Source: Lomentospora prolificans
Taxonomy: Eukaryota; Ascomycota; Sordariomycetes; Microascales; Microascaceae
Direction: 5' to 3'
DNA length: 64,000 nucleotides
Assembly (NCBI GenBank): GCA_029532625.1
Contig: JARFXM010000004.1
Location: 992,001-1,056,000, forward strand
Made by a program: the position numbers and the translations under genes. Numbering within the stretch: the first letter of the stretch is position 1; every line of letters starts with the position of its first letter. Of this stretch, positions 57,949 to 64,000 are shown piece by piece. The notes beneath the pieces were generated by a model, which saw only the letters and a program-made list of their open reading frames with translations, made no database searches and was not told the DNA's origin.

Positions 57949-58406
57949 TTATAGCGTCACGGCGGCCTCCGCAGCACCGACAGCATTGAAGGCCTTTTTA
58001 TTCGTCCAACGTATCTCGACATCGTGAGCCCATTCCATGTATCTTCCCCAACCTAGGAAGTCAAGAGGGTCAGCCTTGCGTGCGTCAAAGAGAATAGTAG
58101 CCCAAGCGACGTAGGCCTAAGCGACATAGATTGAAACTCGCAACAAGGCTCCAACACTTATGAGCTTCGGGATGGGCGGGATAAACACGTACTCCAATAT
58201 GCAAACTTCCGCCCCAGATACTTGCCGGCGAACGGTATTAATATCATGGTGAGTAGCATCTGAAGCTGCTCAAGACTCCTCTCCCATTCCTCCTGCGCAT
58301 CGTCGTCCTCTGAATCTAGCGCACTACTCGATATGGAGGGGAGGCTGTCGACTTCATCCTTCTCTGACGGGGAAAGGTCGTGAATAATGTATGATTCGGA
58401 AGCCAT
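57949..58406 (-). CDS. MIM2: Mitochondrial import protein MIM2 (outer-membrane insertase subunit)
   Basis: Two minus-strand exons, 58406-58193 and 58052-57949, encode 105 residues; the 140-nt intron (GTACGT donor, CCTAG acceptor) splits a Ser codon. MIM2 works with MIM1 in the mitochondrial outer membrane to insert single- and multi-span outer-membrane proteins such as Tom20, Tom70 and Ugo1. The N-terminus (MASESYIIHDLSPSEKDEVD) is acidic and Ser-rich. The conserved core is EEWERSLEQLQMLLTMILIP, a single membrane helix (LTMILIPFAGKYLG), then RKFAYWSWGRYMEWAHDVEI and WTNKKAFNAVGAAEAAVTL. These blocks are as I recall them from filamentous-fungal MIM2. Exon 2 is too short to stand out as an ORF, so this gene is easily missed. 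Confidence 0.85.
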
Positions 58407-59663
58407 CTTCGGATCCTATGGAGAGGGATATGATTGGAAAGGCGGCTTCGGGGGTTATTCTCGGATGGTGAGACGAAACCTTCCTTCGGATGTACGCAGA
58501 GCTCCGTGAGATGCCTAAGGGAGTGCCAATGAGCCAATTGTGGTCCCTATACCTCTCGATTCCTCGATCCGGCCGTTGCTGGAGTGCTCAGGAACAGAGA
58601 GCTCCGAGGTTCTACTGTCGGAGTCAAGGCAGGCTCCCCGCAGGAATGGAGCGGAGGAAAGAGGCGGGAATTCGCTGATACAGACGAAAAGTGAATCCCG
58701 TGGATCGGGCTAACGTTACGGCTTGCTCACGACTGACTCGAACGACGTTGTGACAGTTGACTCCAGTGACGTCGAGACAAGAGCACACGTCCATTTCCGA
58801 GGACACTGTGAGTGTTAGGTAATCAGCGAGCTTGATGGTGCGCCACAAGAAAAGGTGGCGGTGGTGGCGAGCCGAAGGCAAGACCACTGGCAAGTTGCGA
58901 TCCGAGGCAGGCATTCGAACCGCCCGCAAGCGAAGGCCAGCAGTGGCATATAGTACAAGTACTACCTGAAATTTAGGTTGTACATTATTCAGAACTCTCT
59001 TTGGAGGTGCAATTGTCTGTACCCTCAAGTCTCAGAATCGGGGCTGCAAAACTGGTGTCGGCCGGCCGAGGTGGAGTCACCTGACTCTGGCCACTGAGAG
59101 TGAGAGTTGTGAGATAACGAATGAGCCTTCTGGAATCCTCGCCATTGCATATCATGGATCCTGGGCGGAGGCTACCAAGAACTTGTATCAATCTGTCTCA
59201 ACCTCACCAGTTGTCATCGTCACAAGCGATCCATTCTGATTTTTAAAAAGGCTCTTTACTTAAATCGCGACGCGGCGCCAGTTATCAAAAGAGCTGCCCC
59301 GATCATTCCAGGGTCGTACGACTAAGATATACCTATCAGCATCATCCGTCAGTCGCCCTGCGCCTAGTCTCCAGACCCCTCATCCGTTACCGTCCTTCTC
59401 CTTGGTACTTCGTACAGCATTATAAGCAAGGCAATATCGAGATAGGATCGCTCGAAAAAGCACCCTCTAGGTTCTGCCGTGGCTCATTAGCACTTTTTTC
59501 AATAACACCCCGTTGTTCGCTTCTTTAGCGGTGTCAAGCCCCCATACCACCATATTCTTGTGCCACTTCTTGTCCCCGTTTATCCTCAAGTCACCAGCAC
59601 TGGTTGCAGTGGCTACAATGAGTTCGGCCGTGAGTATATCAAATCCCCCATGGCGTTTACTGT

Positions 59664-59718
<55 letters not shown>

Positions 59719-60386
59719 GAGCACAACCCCCGGATATGCCTCCATCTATCTGGACACCATAGAGACTGGGCTGTCCCCTGCAAGCTGCAGCAAGTCAACC
59801 TGTCATCCAGCCGATGCGCACGATTTCTCACTACGATGCTCTCCCCGATCAACTATTCTATCATCCACTTCTAGTCTTTGCTCGTCTCATATCATTTTCC
59901 CCTTCATCCTGCCGCTTCACCGATGACTTGCCTCCTTCTGTCGGTGCACAGGGCCTCGACTGTCTGTGGCAGCGCCGGCGCCCGCCGCTAAGGGACCGTG
60001 TTCATGGCATGGGGCCTAGTGAGGCCCTGGCACTCCCGTTCCCGGGTTGCTCCTGCAGTGCTCACCAGATGGCTCACACTATTTTTGCCCCTCCACACTT
60101 TTGAATTCAACCCCGCTATTGACCAACCAGAAGTGCTTTGATCCTCGCCCCCACCACAGACCATTTGACCACAGCCAAACCCAGAATTTCACTGTGTTGA
60201 CTGACTGACTCACCACGTCCTGACGACACAAAAAATCCCACTTGAGGAATTTCCTTCCTTTTCGAACTTGGCAAACTTTATGCACATTTCCCATCAAACT
60301 CCACACCCACGACATCCCCGTCCACCCTATCCTGGTCAAGTCAGTTTGTGGGAAGCAGCTAATTGACCGCTCATCCATTACAATAG
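58407..60386. other. Intergenic region between MIM2 and eIF2-beta
   Basis: About 2 kb with no firm gene. It holds a 50-nt T run (59667-59716) followed by AG. A short ATG segment at 59627 with a GTGAGT donor precedes this AG, but the implied product is unrecognisable. Several short pyrimidine-rich stretches lie upstream of eIF2-beta. Confidence 0.5.
59667..59716. repeat. T50 homopolymer tract
   Basis: Fifty T without interruption, the longest homopolymer in the window, followed directly by AGGAGCACAACC. It could be an extreme splice-acceptor tract, a retroposition scar or slippage. Confidence 0.92.
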
Positions 60387-60512
60387 GATACCTTACAACC
60401 TACCGAACGCAAATCGCGAAAGTCGGTTACCTTTACTAGGGAACAATTAGTAGTCGACGCCGACGGATCTGTGACTCTGGTCGACGCGACCGACGACGCC
60501 AAAGAAACCGCC

Positions 60513-61484
60513 ATGTCGCACACTCCCCGCACTCCGCCGCTCTCCGCGGCTCTCGAGTCTTTCACTGACTCGGCTAAGCTCGAGGGCGACGCCGTTTCGG
60601 CTCCCGCCAACGGTGATGTTCCTGATGATGGCGGCCTCGACCTTTCCCTCATGAAGAAGAAAAAGAAGAAGCCCAAGGCCAAGGAAGCCGATGACGCGGG
60701 TGAGGAGGGTGCTGCCGATGACGGCGGCCTCGACTTGTCGATGAAGAAGAAGAAGAAGAAGAAGGTTAAGGAAGGCGATGAAGATGAGTTCGCCCAGAAG
60801 CTCAAGGCCCTCGATATCGAAGGCAAGGAGGAGGGAGCCCCTGAAGCCGCCGCGGCCGCCGCGGCCGAGGCCCCCGTACAAGAAGGAGACATGGAGGCTG
60901 GCACTGGCATCTGGGCTCACGACGACACCACGGTCATCTCGTATAATCCGCTGCTTAAGCGTTTTTTCGCCCTCCTAACCCAAAAGAACCCCGACCATGC
61001 ACTCAGCGGTACCAAGAGCTACAAGATCCCCCCGCCGCAGTGCATGCGTGAAGGTAACAAGAAGACCATCTTTGCCAACATTGCCGAGATTTGCAAGCGT
61101 ATGAAGAGAACCGATGAGCACGTCACCGCCTACTTGTTTGCCGAATTGGGAACCAGTGGTTCAGTCGACGGTAGCAGGCGGCTGGTCATCAAGGGTCGTT
61201 TCCAGCAGAAGCAGATCGAGAACGTGTTGAGGAAATATATCAGTAAGTGCTACCTTAACCGAGATTGCGCACCATCTATCTCCTCGGACACATACTAACC
61301 ACATTCGTCTATCATAGTTGAGTACGTTACTTGCAAGACCTGCAAGTCACCCGACACCGAGCTCAGCAAGGGAGAGAACCGTCTCTACTTCATCACATGT
61401 AACTCTTGCGGATCGAGGCGAAGTGTTACAGCGATCAAGACGGGTTTCTCGGCCCAAGTTGGAAAGAGGAAGAAGCTCCCGTAA
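60513..61484 (+). CDS. Translation initiation factor eIF2 subunit beta
   Basis: From the first in-frame ATG, two exons (60513-61242, 61318-61484) encode 298 residues. eIF2-beta is a subunit of the eIF2-GTP-Met-tRNAi ternary complex and binds eIF5 and eIF2B through Lys blocks. Two Lys blocks follow GGLDLSLM and GGLDLSM, as expected (yeast has three). The C-terminal core reads YKIPPPQCMREGNKKTIF, AELGTSGSVDG and RLVIKGRFQQKQIENVLRKYI. The C4 zinc finger is VTCKTCKS ... FITCNSCGSRRS, ending in GKRKKLP. The junction A|TT restores KYIIEYVTC. The frame upstream (60387-60512) is open and reads like coding (KSVTFTREQLVVDADGSV), so the true start probably lies in an additional 5' exon; the ATG used here is the conservative one. 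Confidence 0.93.
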
Positions 61485-62248
61485 AGCTCTTTCCGTTACG
61501 TGCTGCCGCACCCCCATCTGGTGGATGTCACTCTGAACTTACCGAGGCGGCGAAAACTATCATGGAGCCGAGCGAGGAGGGTTCTGCAAACCCTTCTCTG
61601 GCTCTATTACATGACCGCCTCCCAGGGCGTTTACAGGACTTGATTGGGACGATGTTACGATTTAGGGTACCCTGACACGCATACGAGGGTAAATTTGGAG
61701 GGGCTCCTCAATCCTCACCTTTGACCGCTGATGAAAATGGCATGCGAGTGAGACTTTGAAAAGTTTGAGGAACCATGTTTTCAGGTCCCTTTTTGTTTTT
61801 TTGTTCCTCCTCTTCCTTTCGCTCTCTGTCCTGCTTTACGGAGAATTCATTGCTAGGGGGCATAAAAGGACGTTTGTAAATGGGTGGTCTGGGAGAAGTA
61901 AGAAAATGTGCAGCTGTGGCCTATTTCTTCGAAATGGGCCGGTAGATAGCATCGAAGGCGTCTTGTCGCCCGGGTAGAGCGCAAAACGGGAATTTAATGA
62001 CATGTCCCCGGAAGTTCTGTACTCCTTTTGATTTTCCTAGGTATAGATGTGTAGACGTTGGAGGTTCGGGCCGAGCCATGTGACGACCTGCCTTGTCTGG
62101 ACGAACTCCACAACCCCCTCCCAACATAAGGGCGGAGGAGACTGATGTATCTGTCTGACTTCAAAATCTCCGCTCGTTCTTCATAATTCGATATCTACCG
62201 ATAAAAATTCTTAAGACCTTTCTTTCCTATAGCTCTTTTTCTAGGAGA
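61485..62248. other. Intergenic between eIF2-beta and oxidoreductase gene
   Basis: 764 bp hold the eIF2-beta 3' UTR and the promoter of the FAD oxidoreductase. A T-rich stretch lies near 61785-61835. No gene is seen. Confidence 0.55.
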
Positions 62249-63837
62249 ATGACTGGCTTCGCCCTCCAAGACGGCCAAGCCGACCTCCCCTCGCCGAACC
62301 CCACATCCTCCTACTGGCACCGCTCTCCGTCCTCAACCCTGCTCGGCCACCGCACGACGGCCGAGCTGCCCGAAAAGGTGGACGTGGTGGTCATAGGATC
62401 CGGAATCACGGGCGCGTTTGCGGCGAGGGAACTTGTCGAGGAGAAAGGTCGGGGCGTGCTCCTGCTTGAGGCGAGGGAGGTAGCGTGGGGGGCGACTGGG
62501 CGGGTGAGTCTGAGAGGTTTTGCCCGGTTTATTCAGGGCGTTTTCTTCTTTCTCCCTTTCTCTCTTACACAAGGGGAGGCCATGTTTTCAGGACGAAGGA
62601 CGCAGGTGTCGTCGAAAAGGAACGTATGCTGAATGTGAAAGTATAGAATGGGGGACACTGCCAGCCCTTCGTGTACGGCTCTCCACCGCATAGAGCCGCC
62701 TTCGAACTCCGGAACTACGTCTACCTAAAGAACTTTGTAGAAGCCAACAAGATCCCCTGCGACTGGGCGACAACAACAGGCGTGCACGCCCTCTACACCA
62801 CCGACCTTGTCGAAATCGCCCAGCAAAACCTGCAGAGACTCAAAGAGCTCGCCCCCCACCTCGCCAAAACAGCAACCCTCATCACACCCACCACCAGCAA
62901 CCCCACCCTCCAAGACCTCCGCGTCCCACACGCCAAAGCCGCCGTCGTGCAGACCAACGCCGCCTCCCTCTGGCCCTACCGCCTCGTAGCCTGGATCATC
63001 GAGAACCTCCTTGCTTCGCACAGCGCCGCCGCTTTCAACCTGCAGACGGGCACGCCGGCGCTCGACGTGCAGCGCTTTGGGGCGTCGTGGATCGTCCACA
63101 CACCGCGGGGCCAGGTGGCCGCTGAGAGCGTCCTGGTCGCGTGTAATGGGTACGTGTCGCGCGTGCTTCCGCGGTTCACGGGGCTGGTTGTGCCGGTGAG
63201 GGGACAGGTTGCTGCGCTGTGTCCTGCAGGGAGGAAGGGGGACGGCGCTCTGGGGCATACCTATGTTTTTCTGGCTGCGAGGCAGGGCGAGGGCACCACT
63301 GCTATGGACGACTACCTCATCCAGGCGGAGGGAGGGGAGAAGGAATTGATCTATGGAGGCGGCCGGGTCCGTGGCACGGATAAGGGCTGGGCCATCTCCG
63401 ACGATGACGAGATAGACCCCGTCGTGTCCCGCCACCTCCGCAGGAATCTACATCACGTCCTGTCTTCCACAAGCCACGACTCTACCAACGGCTCGGCCAA
63501 GGCAGCTGGGGAAAACGGAGGCCATGACCCAATGCCCGCCTCGTTTGAGTGGACCGGCATAATGGGCCACTCCGCCGACGGCGTACCCTGGGTCGGCCAG
63601 GTGCCCCCCGACCTCGGAGGCGGCGACGGCCTCTGGGTATGCGGCGGTTATACCGGCCACGGCATGCCCGTTGCCTCGTTATCTGCCATCGCCGTCGTCG
63701 ATATGATGTGCGGCGCGCGAGGCGACGACGTGGACCTGCCGCCTGAGTTCCGGATCACGGATGAGAGGATTGCTAGGGCTAGGAGTCGAGGCGTCGTTGG
63801 GACGGAGAGCGCGGAGGAGATGATAGGCTTCATCTAG
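62249..63837 (+). CDS. FAD-dependent oxidoreductase (DAO family)
   Basis: Two exons, 62249-62503 and 62647-63837, encode 481 residues; the intron has a GTGAGT donor, a GCTGA branch and a TATAG acceptor. The N-terminal Rossmann FAD motif is VDVVVIGSGITGAFAARELV followed by VLLLEAREVAWGATGR, and the spliced junction gives GATGRNGGHCQPF, the characteristic DAO block after the first FAD motif. The C-terminal part has WVCGGYTGHGMPVA, the second conserved FAD-contact region. Family members oxidise amines, sarcosine or D-amino acids; the sequence does not decide the substrate. There is no signal peptide and the C-terminus (EEMIGFI) is not a PTS1 signal, so a cytosolic location is likely. It lies alone after eIF2-beta, with no visible catabolic or biosynthetic cluster. 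Confidence 0.92.
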
Positions 63838-64000
63838 CGAATGTCGGGAAACCCAAAGAGCTTTGGGGTTGTCATATAATGAAATCTGTCACTGGGCCCA
63901 AGTGGAGTTGTCCCCACGCAACCATGTCGATGGCTAATGAATATCGATTGGATTGTTTGTCTCCTACGCGGCCAGTCTCCCTGGTTACATCGCCTCTTCA

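Noticed and set aside
58890..58960. Sequence resembling a tRNA T-arm (GGTTCGAAT on the minus strand)
   Set aside because: No D-arm, anticodon arm or matching acceptor strands at the required spacing.
62725..63435. 236-codon minus-strand ORF inside the FAD oxidoreductase
   Set aside because: Antisense shadow; the plus strand carries FAD-binding motifs in a consistent exon structure.
1..64000. CRISPR arrays, bacterial-type operons, prophage, or a secondary-metabolite cluster
   Set aside because: Genes are intron-bearing, unrelated in pathway and on mixed strands; no direct-repeat arrays, PKS/NRPS, terpene synthase or transposase genes were seen.

Overview
The window is a piece of a filamentous ascomycete (Pezizomycotina) nuclear genome, probably a Sordariomycete. 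The evidence is seventeen protein-gene models, twelve of them with short spliceosomal introns (mostly 47-175 nt, GTRNGT donors, CTRAY-type branch sites, YAG acceptors), a nuclear intron-containing tRNA-Phe, and products whose closest relatives by recognition are filamentous-fungal (DUF3455 secreted protein, SGF29, SSN3 with a His-rich insert, MIM2, Nce102, NmrA-like). No bacterial operons, CRISPR arrays or intact transposons were seen. Species cannot be named from the sequence alone.

Layout. 1-3866 is non-coding upstream DNA of a Zn2Cys6 transcription factor (3867-5580, +). Next come mannose-6-phosphate isomerase (7860-9359, -), SAGA subunit SGF29 (11577-12686, +), an intron-bearing tRNA-Phe(GAA) (13117-13211, -), the small GTPase ARF1 (15481-16273, +) and a tentative small Cys-rich ORF (17822-18109, +). 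The Mediator kinase SSN3/CDK8 (-) and ARP2 (+) are divergent across 673 bp. Low-molecular-weight tyrosine phosphatase (23634-24429, +), the Slt2-type cell-wall-integrity MAP kinase (26987-28784, +) and a secreted DUF3455 protein (30788-31634, -) follow.

A gene desert (31.6-38.4 kb) precedes an NmrA-like oxidoreductase (38396-39625, +). This is convergent with dynactin p25 (40019-40741, -), which is divergent from a mitochondrial DUF1279 protein (41330-42252, +). A second desert (42.3-49.4 kb) contains no convincing gene. The rest holds a short conserved hypothetical gene (49403-49852, +), a secreted peptide N-glycanase A-type protein (51097-53322, +), a Nce102-type MARVEL membrane protein (56509-57033, +), the split small gene for the mitochondrial outer-membrane insertase subunit MIM2 (57949-58406, -), eIF2-beta (60513-61484, + with a probable extra 5' exon) and a DAO-type FAD oxidoreductase (62249-63837, +).

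Most genes are single-copy housekeeping genes for transcription (SGF29, SSN3), actin and dynein machinery (ARP2, dynactin p25), vesicle traffic (ARF1), translation (eIF2-beta, tRNA), mitochondria (MIM2, DUF1279) and cell wall and glycans (PMI, Slt2 MAPK, PNGase A). They do not form one pathway cluster, and I found no convincing undescribed system. The points most worth checking are the hidden 5' coding of eIF2-beta and SGF29, the small Cys-rich ORF, the long T tracts followed by AG, and the two gene deserts.
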